From Pseudomonas oryzihabitans (GTDB lineage Bacteria > Pseudomonadota > Gammaproteobacteria > Pseudomonadales > Pseudomonadaceae): a DNA stretch of 64,000 nucleotides. Shown here piece after piece: positions 8,895 through 16,708 of the stretch. The stretch lies in the NCBI RefSeq assembly GCF_006384975.1, contig NZ_CP021645.1, positions 1,578,001-1,642,000 of the forward strand. Reading direction: 5' to 3'. The notes beneath the pieces are model-generated. The model did not search any database and was not told where the DNA came from. It worked only from the letters and a program-made list of their open reading frames with translations. Both the position numbers and the translations under genes were made by a program. How positions within the stretch are numbered: position 1 is the first letter of the stretch; each line of letters begins with the position of its first letter.

Positions 8895-9635
8895 GTGCAG
8901 TATCGCCAAGACGCCTTCAATGGCCTGATCATCGACGCCGCCTCGCTACCGTCCACCCGCGAGGCCTTCGCTCCGCAGCTGGCGGAGCTGCTCGACCAGG
9001 CCCGCCGCGAGGGCCGCAACCTGATCTGGCTGACCCTGCCGCTGGCCCTCGGCGAGTTGGTGGGCGTCGCCACGGCGGCGGGCTTCGTCTTCCACAACTG
9101 TCTCGAACAGGAACTGACCCTGGTCTGGCGTGGCGCGCCCACCGCCTTCGCGCCCTTCGTCCCTACCCATAGCCTGGGCGTGGGCGGCCTGGTGCTCAAC
9201 GAGCGGGGCGAGCTGTTGGCGATCCGCGAGCGCGGCAGCCAGGGCTACAAGCTGCCGGGTGGCCATGTCGAACTGGGTGAGGACCTGGCGCCCGCGGTGA
9301 TTCGCGAGGTCTGGGAGGAAACCGGCATCCACAGCGCCTTTCGCGCCATCGTCGGGATGGTGACCACCCACCCCTATCGCTTCGGCAAGTCCAATCTCTA
9401 TCTGGTCTGCCGGCTCGATCCGCTGAGTGCGGACATCGCCATTCAAGATCCCGAGGAGATCGAGGACGCACTTTGGCTGGCGCTGCCGGACTATCTGACC
9501 GACGCCGGCAACAGCGCCTTCAATCGCGAGCTGGTACGCAGCCTGGCGCAGAGCGAAGGCCTGGTACCCAGCGCCCTCAACAGCGAGCGCTATCCCAAAG
9601 CCGAAGTCTTTCTCGCTCAGTCGTCGAAAGACTGA
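8895..9635 (+). CDS. Nudix hydrolase with NUDT6-like N-terminal domain
   Basis: A 246-residue protein. The Nudix box is complete, GHVELGEDLAPAVIREVWEE followed by TGI, matching G-x5-E-x7-R-E-U-x-E-E-x-G-U at about residues 120-142, so metal-dependent pyrophosphohydrolase chemistry is expected. The first ~90 residues (STREAFAPQLAELLDQARRE, AAGFVFHNC, then FVPTHSLGVGGLVLN) resemble the pre-Nudix region of eukaryotic NUDT6 and plant NUDT2/7-type proteins, which act on NADH, ADP-ribose or similar nucleotides. The start is a GTG at 8895, five bases after the mscS-like stop. The 3' end overlaps the convergent cysE gene by 19 bp. The substrate is not deducible. Confidence 0.87.
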   Translation: MQYRQDAFNGLIIDAASLPSTREAFAPQLAELLDQARREGRNLIWLTLPLALGELVGVATAAGFVFHNCLEQELTLVWRGAPTAFAPFVPTHSLGVGGLVLNERGELLAIRERGSQGYKLPGGHVELGEDLAPAVIREVWEETGIHSAFRAIVGMVTTHPYRFGKSNLYLVCRLDPLSADIAIQDPEEIEDALWLALPDYLTDAGNSAFNRELVRSLAQSEGLVPSALNSERYPKAEVFLAQSSKD

Positions 9636-10405
9636 TCCATGCTTTCGGCCGGATGAGCGTCCCGCGGCCGGCCCACCGGTCGCGCCGGGATGCCGACCAC
9701 CGTGGTGTGCGGTGCCACCGGGTGCAATACCACGCTGCCCGCGCCGATCTTGGCGCCTTCGCCGATTTCCAGGTTGCCGAGGATCTTCGCGCCGGCACCG
9801 ATCATCACGCCCTTGCGCACCTTGGGATGGCGGTCGCCCTGCTCCTTGCCGGTACCGCCGAGGGTCACCTGCTGCAGGATGGATACGTCGTCTTCCACCA
9901 CCGCGGTCTCGCCGATGACGATACCGGTGCCGTGGTCGAGCATGATGCCGCGGCCCAGCTGCGCGGCCGGATGGATGTCGATGGCCAGCAGCCGGTTGCA
10001 ACGTGCCTGCAGGTGCAGCGCCAGCAGGCGTTCGCCGCAGGTCCAGAGGGCATGGCCCAGGCGATGCGCCTGCAACGTCAGGAAGCCCTTGGAGAACAGG
10101 AAGATCTCCAGCAGGCTGGCGTAGGCCGGGTCCCGCGCCAGCACCGCTTCCAGGTCGGCACAGGCGGCCGCCAGGAGCTCCGGCAGCTCGGCGTGCAAGG
10201 CCAAGAAGCGCTGGGCGAGTTGTTCGGCCTGCCGCGAATCCTCCGCCAGCGCATCGGCGCAGCGCCGGGCCAGGGCACCGGCCAGATCGTCGGGCTGCAG
10301 CAGCGCCCGCGCCAGGCCATCGGCCAGGGCCGGTGCCTCGCGGCGCCCCGCCTCGGCCTGGGCGCGCAGGAGTTGCCAGAGTTCGGTAGCGGAGCGAGGG
10401 GGCAT
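9617..10405 (-). CDS. cysE: Serine O-acetyltransferase
   Basis: A 262-residue left-handed beta-helix acetyltransferase that makes O-acetylserine from serine and acetyl-CoA, the first step of cysteine synthesis; O-acetylserine is then used by cysteine synthases such as the cysM product at 45.6 kb. The N-terminal helical SATase domain is followed by the active-site block DIHPAAQLGRGIMLDHGTGI, with the catalytic Asp and His of the family, then the hexapeptide repeats VIGETAVVEDDVSILQQVTL and GGTGKEQGDRHPKVRKGV. It is last in an XRE-GNAT-cysE operon, two bases after the GNAT stop. Its 3' end overlaps the Nudix gene. The C-terminal tail resembles full-length CysE rather than the short EpsC type. 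Confidence 0.92.
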   Translation of the reverse strand: MPPRSATELWQLLRAQAEAGRREAPALADGLARALLQPDDLAGALARRCADALAEDSRQAEQLAQRFLALHAELPELLAAACADLEAVLARDPAYASLLEIFLFSKGFLTLQAHRLGHALWTCGERLLALHLQARCNRLLAIDIHPAAQLGRGIMLDHGTGIVIGETAVVEDDVSILQQVTLGGTGKEQGDRHPKVRKGVMIGAGAKILGNLEIGEGAKIGAGSVVLHPVAPHTTVVGIPARPVGRPRDAHPAESMDQSFDD

Positions 10406-10407
10406 GA

Positions 10408-10989
10408 CTAGCAGCTTTCCTGGGGATGAAGGGCGCCAAGCTTAGCGGGCCGGGCGGGCAACGTCTTGTACATCAGGGTAGTGCTGTCGCGTCGCGCGGT
10501 CTGCACGGCGTCCAGGGCATAGCCGGGAATCCTGCCGGCCACCGTGTAGCCCAGGGACAGATAGAGCGGCTCGGCATGATCGTCACTGCGGGTATCGAGG
10601 GTCAGGAGTTCGCGCCCCTGCGCCCGGGCGGCGTCCTCCAGCGCGAGCATCAAGGCCCGCGCTATGCCCTGGCGGCGCTGCTCCGGATGCACCAGCAGCT
10701 TGGCCACCTCCGCCCGGTGCGGCTGATTGGCCGGGGTATCGAGCAGCAGTTGCACGCTGCCGACCACGCGGCCTTGCCGCTTGGCGGCGAACAGCAGCCG
10801 GGTGCCCTTCTCCACACCGGGGATCACAGTGTCCGTCCAGAAACCTCGGCTGGCGGCATCAGCCAGCGGCAGGATGAAGCCGATACTCGCGCCCAGGGCC
10901 ACGCAGTCACTGAGCAAGCCTTGCAGCTCGTCCAGGTGCGCGCTGCAGCCCGGCGCGTCGAGTCGTTCGATGAGCAGCGAAGAAGACAA
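10408..10989 (-). CDS. GNAT-family N-acetyltransferase
   Basis: A 193-residue GCN5-related acetyltransferase. The acetyl-CoA binding motif A is visible as VAKLLVHPEQRRQGIARALM (R/Q-x-x-G-x-G/A type), with GRVVGSVQLLLDT before it and the motif-B-like ELLTLDTRSDDHAEPLYLSL after it. The start is a TTG at 10989 with AAGGA about eight bases upstream. It lies 12 bp after the XRE-cupin regulator and two bases before cysE, so it is the middle gene of a three-gene operon. XRE-cupin regulators are often paired with such acetyltransferases, which suggests it modifies the small molecule sensed by the regulator; the acceptor is unknown. Confidence 0.88.
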   Translation of the reverse strand: MSSSLLIERLDAPGCSAHLDELQGLLSDCVALGASIGFILPLADAASRGFWTDTVIPGVEKGTRLLFAAKRQGRVVGSVQLLLDTPANQPHRAEVAKLLVHPEQRRQGIARALMLALEDAARAQGRELLTLDTRSDDHAEPLYLSLGYTVAGRIPGYALDAVQTARRDSTTLMYKTLPARPAKLGALHPQESC

Positions 10990-11001
10990 GGGGCAGATCC
11001 T

Positions 11002-11544
11002 TCAGATGAGAAACAGGAGGTAGCGCGCACCCGCGCTCCCGCTCAGGAAACGACTGCTGCCCCAGAGTCGATAACGCAGGCAATCACCCGCCACCAGCCG
11101 ATAAGGCTGGTCCTCGACACACAACTCGAGTTCGCCCTCGAGCAGCACCAGATGATGTTCGAGCCCTGGCCGCGGCGAGTGCTCGTAGCGAATGTCGACG
11201 CCGGGGCCCAGTTCACTCTCGATCACCTCCCCGGCCAGCGCGCGGGACGGTGGCGACACGGAACGACGCGAGAATGCCTGGTCGGGATCGCGCCATACCT
11301 GCTGGCTGTCGCGACCGAGGTGGGCGGGAAAGCCGCTCTCTACGCTGTGCAGCAGGCGTGTCAGGGTCAGTCCGTAGGCCGCGCAGAGCTGACCCAGTAC
11401 CACGGTGGTCGGGCTGACCTCGGCGTTTTCCAGCCGGGAAAGCGTTGCCCGGCTCACGCCACTGCGGGTCGCCAGTTGCTCCAGCGACCAGCCCTGTTCC
11501 AAGCGCAAGGCCTTGAGCCGCAGCGCCAACTCGCTCTCTAGCAT
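11002..11544 (-). CDS. XRE-family regulator with C-terminal cupin domain
   Basis: A 180-residue repressor-like protein. Residues ~8-62 are a lambda-repressor-type helix-turn-helix (LRLEQGWSLEQLATRSGVSR, ATLSRLENAEVSPTTVVLGQ). The C-terminal ~80 residues are a cupin (GVDIRYEHSPRPGLEHHLVL, LEGELELCVEDQPYRLVAGD) that would bind a small effector. The ATG at 11542-11544 follows GGGAG at ideal spacing; an upstream in-frame extension to 11595 lies in AT-rich non-coding sequence and is rejected. It is the first gene of the operon with GNAT and cysE and is likely autoregulatory. Confidence 0.88.
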   Translation of the reverse strand: MLESELALRLKALRLEQGWSLEQLATRSGVSRATLSRLENAEVSPTTVVLGQLCAAYGLTLTRLLHSVESGFPAHLGRDSQQVWRDPDQAFSRRSVSPPSRALAGEVIESELGPGVDIRYEHSPRPGLEHHLVLLEGELELCVEDQPYRLVAGDCLRYRLWGSSRFLSGSAGARYLLFLI

Positions 11545-12261
11545 GGCTATCTCCCGAAAATGATATTTTTTCCCATATTTGAGAAAAATAAGCAAGACTA
11601 TCGCTCTGGTCCTGTCAGTCCGGGCTTGTCATCCAGACGTCGAACCGCCGCCGATAGCGCTCTGCAAAAGTCGTTCTGCGCCCAGCGACCCACTGTGGAC
11701 TTTGCACATCATGGCTAGCGCCTTAAACTTTATCGGAACAGCTATTCGAATTTTCGCGACCGTTAATTCAAAAACTGAAAACCCAATAGATCGGGAAGAG
11801 CTCTGGAAACGCCCTTGCGTATGAACCGATAGTCAGGAAACCCCATTATTCGATTTTCCAGGCCGCATGAGACAGGCTCGTACGCCCCATTATGTTCATG
11901 GCCTACAGAGAACGGGATGCCGCAAACAACGTCTGATTCGATAGCTCGAAAGCCCAGATCCGACAAGCCTCGCGACGAAGTATTTCAAAAAATTTCCAAA
12001 TCGACGACTGTTCCAGCACCCTTACCTGATACCTATTGGACGAATTCTTTTACAGTTCCTGTACAACATTTCTCCTGAATGCTCTAATTCGCAACTTTCA
12101 CTCTCCCGACCTTGTATTGAAGTTCAATACCGTCCAATTAAACACCCCTTCATCGCGCGCCAAGAACTCACTTTATTCAGGGCGACTCTTAATTTTGAAT
12201 CGCTTAGCCTTTGGGGGGCGCAGCGCGTTCAAAGCTAATAGTCGAAAGTGGGAGAAGTTTG
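11545..12261. other. AT-rich intergenic region with a perfect palindrome, no convincing gene
   Basis: This ~700 bp stretch is visibly poorer in GC than everything around it and contains only short, weak reading frames without good ribosome sites (for example a TTG-started 67-codon frame at 11763-11966 on the minus strand). A 17-bp palindrome, GTATTGAA-G-TTCAATAC, lies at 12114-12130, about 130 bp before the KGG gene, and could be an operator. The base composition suggests acquired or decaying DNA, or a long regulatory/UTR region. I call no gene here. Confidence 0.5.
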
Positions 12262-12462
12262 ATGGCTAACAAAAGCAGCAATCCAGGTAACTTCGCCAAC
12301 AACCGGGAGCGTGCGGCCGAAGCCGGGCGCAAGGGTGGTCACGCCAGCGGCGGAAATTTCGCCAACAATCCCGCCCGGGCTTCCGAAGCGGGTCGCAAGG
12401 GTGGCCAGAACAGCCACGGTACGCGTAGATCCGAGCCGGCGAACGAAGCCGCAGCGACCTGA
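12262..12462 (+). CDS. KGG-repeat (ConB/YciG-like) stress protein
   Basis: A 66-residue, hydrophilic, probably disordered protein with two copies of the KGG motif: GNFANNRERAAEAGRKGGHA and GNFANNPARASEAGRKGGQN. This is the bacterial stress-induced KGG family (YciG in enterics), linked to general stress, acid and desiccation responses; the molecular role is unknown. The ATG at 12262 is preceded by GGGAGAAG, a strong ribosome site, so the longer frame beginning at 12211 is rejected. It stands alone after the AT-rich region, which probably carries its promoter. Confidence 0.88.
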   Translation: MANKSSNPGNFANNRERAAEAGRKGGHASGGNFANNPARASEAGRKGGQNSHGTRRSEPANEAAAT

Positions 12463-12670
12463 AGCGGACTGACCCGCAGGGCAGCCTCCCGGCACCCGCT
12501 ATCGTTGGCAGGTTGCCCCGCTCTGATAGTCTCCGCGCCGCTCGCCGCCTTCCTCACGCCGCCAGTGCGTTGCAACTCACATAAATGCATGACCGTGCTA
12601 CTTTTATCGGACAGCCTGAGTGGCCCTTGGGGCTCACTCGTTTCGCCCTCGTCCGCTCGTGCCGGTGCCC

Positions 12671-14476
12671 ATGCTCGATAACGTCCGCATCCAGAACAAA
12701 TTCTTCGCCGGCTTCGCTGCCATCCTCGCCCTGGTCGTGTTGCTGCTCTGGCAGACCTATGCCGCCCTGCAGAGTCTGGTCCAAGCCAACCATTGGGATC
12801 GCCATACCGCCGAGGTGCTGCTGGCGGTCAGCGAATTGGACAACGACGTCCTCGAGACCCGTGCCAAGCTACGCAACTACTGGCTATTCAATACCGCAGA
12901 AAACGCCGAGGCGGTCCGGCAGGCGTGGCCGGATCTGGAAGCGACGCTCAAGATTCCTCAGCAACTCACCGCTGACAATGCGAGCCAGCAGCAGCGCTTC
13001 ACCCGTCTCGAAGCGAGCCTGGCGGAGTGGTACAAGACTACCTTCCAGCCCCTGCTCAAGCTGCGCGAGACGACGGCGCTGACCCCAGAGCAGTTGGCCA
13101 ATGACCCCTTGATGAACGGCATGTCCAGTCAGGTCGAGGGGCTGCGTCAGCAGATCCGCGCGATTGGCGACGAAGAGCGGCAGTTGGCCGCGCAGCGGGC
13201 CGGGCATACCGACATCGTCCACCAGCAGCTGACCTGGACCCTGATCGCCGGCGGCACCCTGTGCGTGCTGCTCGCCGCCCTCATCGCCTGGCTGCTCTCC
13301 CATAACCTGCTGCGCTCGATTCGTGGCCTCACCGATACCGTTGCCCGCATTGCGGCGGGCGAGAGCGGCGCCCGTGTCCAGGTCCGGGGGCGTGACGAAC
13401 TGGGCCAGGTCGGCGTGGCCTTCAATGAGATGGCCCAACAGATCCAGGACGACCATGCCCGCGAGCAGGCGCTGATGCAACGCCTGCGCGACGATGTCGA
13501 CGATCTGCTCGGGGTGGTCAACAAGGCCGCGGCCGGCGATCTCACCGGGCGCACGGCGGTCAGTGGCGATGACGCCATCGGCCAGTTGGCGCGAGGCCTC
13601 GGCAAGATGATCGATGACCTGCGCGGCATGCTCACCAAGGTCCAGCGCGCCGGTATCCAGGTGACCTCCTCCACCACCGAGATCGCCGCCTCCTCCCGTC
13701 AGCAGGAAGCCACCAGCATCGAACAGGCGCAGACCAGCGTGGAAGTGCTGAGCACCACGCGGGAAATCGCCGCCAATGCCAACGCCCTGCTCAAGACCAT
13801 GGAAGAAGCCGTACAGGTGGCCGACGAGACCACCAACGGTGCGGTGCAGGCGCGCAGCAACCTGGCGAGCATGGACGCCACCATGCAGCGCATGGTGGCG
13901 GCGACCGACTCCATCAATGCCAAGCTCGCCGCCCTGTCGGAGAAGTCCAGCCACATCAACAAGGTGTTGACCACCATCACCAAGGTGGCCGACCAGACCA
14001 ACCTGCTGTCGCTCAACGCGGCCATCGAGGCGGAAAAGGCCGGCGAAGCGGGTCGCGGCTTCTCGGTGGTAGCCACCGAGATTCGCCGCCTGTCGGACCA
14101 GACCACCGCCGCCACCGACGACATCGAACAGATGCTCAAGGACATGAATTCCGCGGTCTCCGCCAGCGTGATGGGCATGGACAAGTTTTCCGAAGAGATC
14201 CGCCGCAGCGTGCAGGAGGTGGCGAGCGTCAGCGACCAGTTGGCCGGGGTCATCGAAGACGTGCAGAAACTGCCGGCGCGCTTCGACATCGTGCTGGAGG
14301 GCATGCAGTCCCAGGCGGTGGGCGCCGGCCAGATCGCCGAGACCATCACCCAGCTCAACGACAGCACCCAGCAGACCACCGAGGCACTCAAGGCCATCAG
14401 CGAGGCGGTCCAGTATCTGCAACAGGCGGCCCAGGACCTGCAGAGCAGCGTCGCCACCTTCTCGGTCACCCGCTGA
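12671..14476 (+). CDS. wspA: Wsp methyl-accepting surface-sensing receptor
   Basis: A 601-residue transducer. TM1 is at about residues 11-31 (FFAGFAAILALVVLLLW), followed by a helical periplasmic domain and TM2 (LIAGGTLCVLLAALIAWLL) near 195-215. A HAMP segment and a second HAMP-like stretch (LLGVVNKAAAGDLTGRTAVS) come next. The signalling hairpin reads VADQTNLLSLNAAIEAEKAG, then EAGRGFSVVATEIRRLSDQT, and the TTAATDDIEQML and MGMDKFSEEIRR segments match WspA of other pseudomonads. It heads the wsp operon: in known systems WspA clusters on surface contact and activates the kinase WspE. It is somewhat longer than the P. aeruginosa protein. The ATG at 12671 is chosen to begin MLDNVRIQNKF; its ribosome site is weak. 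Confidence 0.92.
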   Translation: MLDNVRIQNKFFAGFAAILALVVLLLWQTYAALQSLVQANHWDRHTAEVLLAVSELDNDVLETRAKLRNYWLFNTAENAEAVRQAWPDLEATLKIPQQLTADNASQQQRFTRLEASLAEWYKTTFQPLLKLRETTALTPEQLANDPLMNGMSSQVEGLRQQIRAIGDEERQLAAQRAGHTDIVHQQLTWTLIAGGTLCVLLAALIAWLLSHNLLRSIRGLTDTVARIAAGESGARVQVRGRDELGQVGVAFNEMAQQIQDDHAREQALMQRLRDDVDDLLGVVNKAAAGDLTGRTAVSGDDAIGQLARGLGKMIDDLRGMLTKVQRAGIQVTSSTTEIAASSRQQEATSIEQAQTSVEVLSTTREIAANANALLKTMEEAVQVADETTNGAVQARSNLASMDATMQRMVAATDSINAKLAALSEKSSHINKVLTTITKVADQTNLLSLNAAIEAEKAGEAGRGFSVVATEIRRLSDQTTAATDDIEQMLKDMNSAVSASVMGMDKFSEEIRRSVQEVASVSDQLAGVIEDVQKLPARFDIVLEGMQSQAVGAGQIAETITQLNDSTQQTTEALKAISEAVQYLQQAAQDLQSSVATFSVTR

Positions 14477-14478
14477 CG

Positions 14479-14940
14479 ATGCAGATCCTGATCTTCCACC
14501 TGGCCGATGAGCCCGCGGCCCTGCCGACGACCGCCATCCGCCAGGTGCTGCCCTTTCTCGAACTCACCCGCTTTCCCGCGGCGCCGCCCGGCGTGGCGGG
14601 CCTGATGAACCTGCACGGCGTGGCGATCCCGGTGATCGATGTCACCGCCCTGAGCGGCGGACGGGGTGCCCGGGCGCAGCAGGACACCCGTATCCTGCTG
14701 GTGGACTATCCCCTCCCCGGTACGGCCGGTGGCAGTCGACCGCTCGGTCTGGTGGTGGAAGGCGTGCTCGGCGTACGCCGGGTCGCCGCCAGCGCGCCGC
14801 GTCCGGCCGGTATCCCGCTGCCCAGCTATCCCTGGCTGGGTGAGGTGCTGGAAACGCCCGAGGGCCTTTGGCTCTGGCTGGAGCCGCAGCGGCTGCTGTC
14901 GCCCGCCCTGGCCGACCTGCTGTTCCGGGAGGTCGCGTGA
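14479..14940 (+). CDS. wspB: CheW-like coupling protein of the Wsp system
   Basis: A 153-residue single-domain CheW protein (MQILIFHLADEPAALPTTAI, with GLMNLHGVAIPVIDVTAL as the conserved core and GLVVEGVLGVRRV later). It should bridge the WspA receptor tip and the WspE kinase. It starts two bases after the wspA stop and its stop overlaps the GTG of wspC (GTGA). Wsp systems contain two CheW proteins; position directly after the receptor identifies this one as WspB. Confidence 0.9.
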   Translation: MQILIFHLADEPAALPTTAIRQVLPFLELTRFPAAPPGVAGLMNLHGVAIPVIDVTALSGGRGARAQQDTRILLVDYPLPGTAGGSRPLGLVVEGVLGVRRVAASAPRPAGIPLPSYPWLGEVLETPEGLWLWLEPQRLLSPALADLLFREVA

Positions 14941-16184
14941 AGCTCGATCCGCGCCTGGCGCCCCTGGTGCGCTCGCGCACCGGTCTCGCCATTGCCGACG
15001 ACATGCTGGCGCGCGCCATCCGCCAGCGCTTGCGCGAGCGCCAGGAGAGCGAGGCGGATCTCTATATGGCACGCATCCTCGACGACGAAGCCGAGTTCGC
15101 CGACCTGCTGGATCTGCTGGTCATCCCCGAGACCTGGTTCTTTCGCGATCCCCAGGCCATCACCCATGCGGCGCGTTTCGCCCAGCAGCGCCACCAAAGC
15201 ACCGGCCACCCCGTCAGGTTGCTCAGCCTGCCCTGCTCCACGGGCGAGGAACCCTATACCCTGGCCATGGCCCTGTTCGATGCGGGCCTGCCGGCCAAGG
15301 CCTTCCAGGTGACCGCGGTGGACATCAACGAGCCGTCCCTGGAGCGGGCCAGACGCGGACTCTACGGCCGCAATTCCTTTCGCGCCCGCGAGCTGGACTT
15401 TCGCGAGCGTTACTTCACCGCCGAAGGCGACCGCCATCGTCTGCACGAACGGGTGCGCGCCCAGGTCCGCTTTCGCCAGGGCAATATCCTCCAGCTCGGC
15501 AGCCTGCGCGACGGCGCGCCCTTCGATGTGGTGCTCTGCCGCAACCTGCTGATCTATTTCGACGACCAGACCCAGGGCCGCGCCCTGAGCCATCTGGCCG
15601 CCCTGCTACACGACGACGGCCTGCTCTGCGTGGGCAGCTCGGAAATGGTGAGCGCCATGCGTCATGGCTTCGCCAGCCTGGGCGTGGCCCAGGCCTCGGC
15701 CCTGATCAAGCGCCAGGCCGTCACGCCGGACAGCGAGCGGCCCCAGCCGGTCGCCATGCCGACGAGACGCAAGGCCCCAGTGCGATCCTCGGCGCCCCCC
15801 CCGCCACTGGCCGCGCCCGCACGCCCCAGGACAGCGCCGGCTCCGGCAGCGCCGCCACCCGAGCGATCAGCGGCGCCGCTGGAACAGGCGCAACGCCTGG
15901 CCGACGCCGGCCGTGTCGCTGAAGCCGAAGCCCTGCTGCGCAACCTGCTCGACCAGGATCGCAGCCAGGCCGGAGCCTATTTCCTGCTGGCGCTGATCCT
16001 GCCCGACGTCCGTGCCGCCGAGGCAGAGCGGGCCCTGCGCCAGGCACTCTACCTGGAACCCGGACACTATCCGGCGCTCTGTCGGCTGGCGCTGATCTGC
16101 GAAAGAGCCGGTCGCCTCGACGAGGCCGGCCGGCTGCGCGAACGGGCAGCCCGCATCCAGGCGCGTGGCGGTGACGACGCATGA
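14937..16184 (+). CDS. wspC: Chemotaxis-type methyltransferase with TPR tail
   Basis: A 415-residue CheR. The N-terminal CheR domain carries the S-adenosylmethionine site LSLPCSTGEEPYTLAMALFD and VTAVDINEPSLERAR, and the conserved FDVVLCRNLLIYFDDQTQ. A Pro/Ala-rich linker (~residues 265-315) leads to a C-terminal TPR-like region (AQRLADAGRVAEAEALLRNL and following repeat). WspC methylates WspA constitutively and sets its activity against the esterase WspF. The start is a GTG overlapping the wspB stop by four bases; the longer upstream frame lies inside wspB. The stop overlaps the wspD ATG. Confidence 0.92.
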   Translation: MKLDPRLAPLVRSRTGLAIADDMLARAIRQRLRERQESEADLYMARILDDEAEFADLLDLLVIPETWFFRDPQAITHAARFAQQRHQSTGHPVRLLSLPCSTGEEPYTLAMALFDAGLPAKAFQVTAVDINEPSLERARRGLYGRNSFRARELDFRERYFTAEGDRHRLHERVRAQVRFRQGNILQLGSLRDGAPFDVVLCRNLLIYFDDQTQGRALSHLAALLHDDGLLCVGSSEMVSAMRHGFASLGVAQASALIKRQAVTPDSERPQPVAMPTRRKAPVRSSAPPPPLAAPARPRTAPAPAAPPPERSAAPLEQAQRLADAGRVAEAEALLRNLLDQDRSQAGAYFLLALILPDVRAAEAERALRQALYLEPGHYPALCRLALICERAGRLDEAGRLRERAARIQARGGDDA

Positions 16185-16708
16185 GCCCGATCCACGAACT
16201 CGACGCCAGCCAAAGAGCCGACTGGGCCGCGCGCTATGCCGAGCCGCTGGACGACCACCAGGCCCGCTCGGCCAGCGCCCTGGTCTTTCGACTGGGCGCG
16301 GAATGGCTGGGGCTACCGGGCAGTTGCCTGGTCACGGCCACCGAACCCACGGCGGTCCACCGCGTCCCGCACCGCCGCTCTCCCTTGCTGCGCGGCATCG
16401 TCCCGGTGCGTGGGCAACTCTATCCCTGCATCGCCCTGGATCTCCTGCTCGGGGTGGCACCGGCCAGTCATACCCGCGGCTTTCCCCGCCTGCTGCTGCT
16501 GCGCAGCGGTCGCCGCGAGTGGGCGGTGGCGGTGGATGAGGCCTTGGGTCTGCAACGCTATGTCCCAAGCGAGGTACAGCCACCGCCGGCAACCCTGGGA
16601 GGCGAGTTGCTCAGCCAGCTGAGCGGTGTCTATCAAGAAGGGGCTTATCAGGTCGGCCTGATCGACCTGGCACGGCTGGAACGGGCCCTGGAAGAGGCCC
16701 TGCGATGA
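16181..16708 (+). CDS. wspD: Second CheW-like coupling protein of the Wsp system
   Basis: A 175-residue CheW protein with an N-terminal extension before the CheW fold. LVFRLGAEWLGLPGSCLVTA and LLRGIVPVRGQLYPCIALDL are the conserved strands; REWAVAVDEALGLQRY follows. It starts in an ATGA overlap with wspC and ends in an ATGA overlap with wspE. The gene order receptor-CheW-CheR-CheW-CheA identifies it as WspD, the second adaptor linking WspA and WspE. Confidence 0.9.
   Translation: MSPIHELDASQRADWAARYAEPLDDHQARSASALVFRLGAEWLGLPGSCLVTATEPTAVHRVPHRRSPLLRGIVPVRGQLYPCIALDLLLGVAPASHTRGFPRLLLLRSGRREWAVAVDEALGLQRYVPSEVQPPPATLGGELLSQLSGVYQEGAYQVGLIDLARLERALEEALR

Noticed and set aside
11763..11966. 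67-codon minus-strand frame in the AT-rich island
   Set aside because: It starts with TTG, has no ribosome site and no recognisable content, so it is mentioned only as part of the island.
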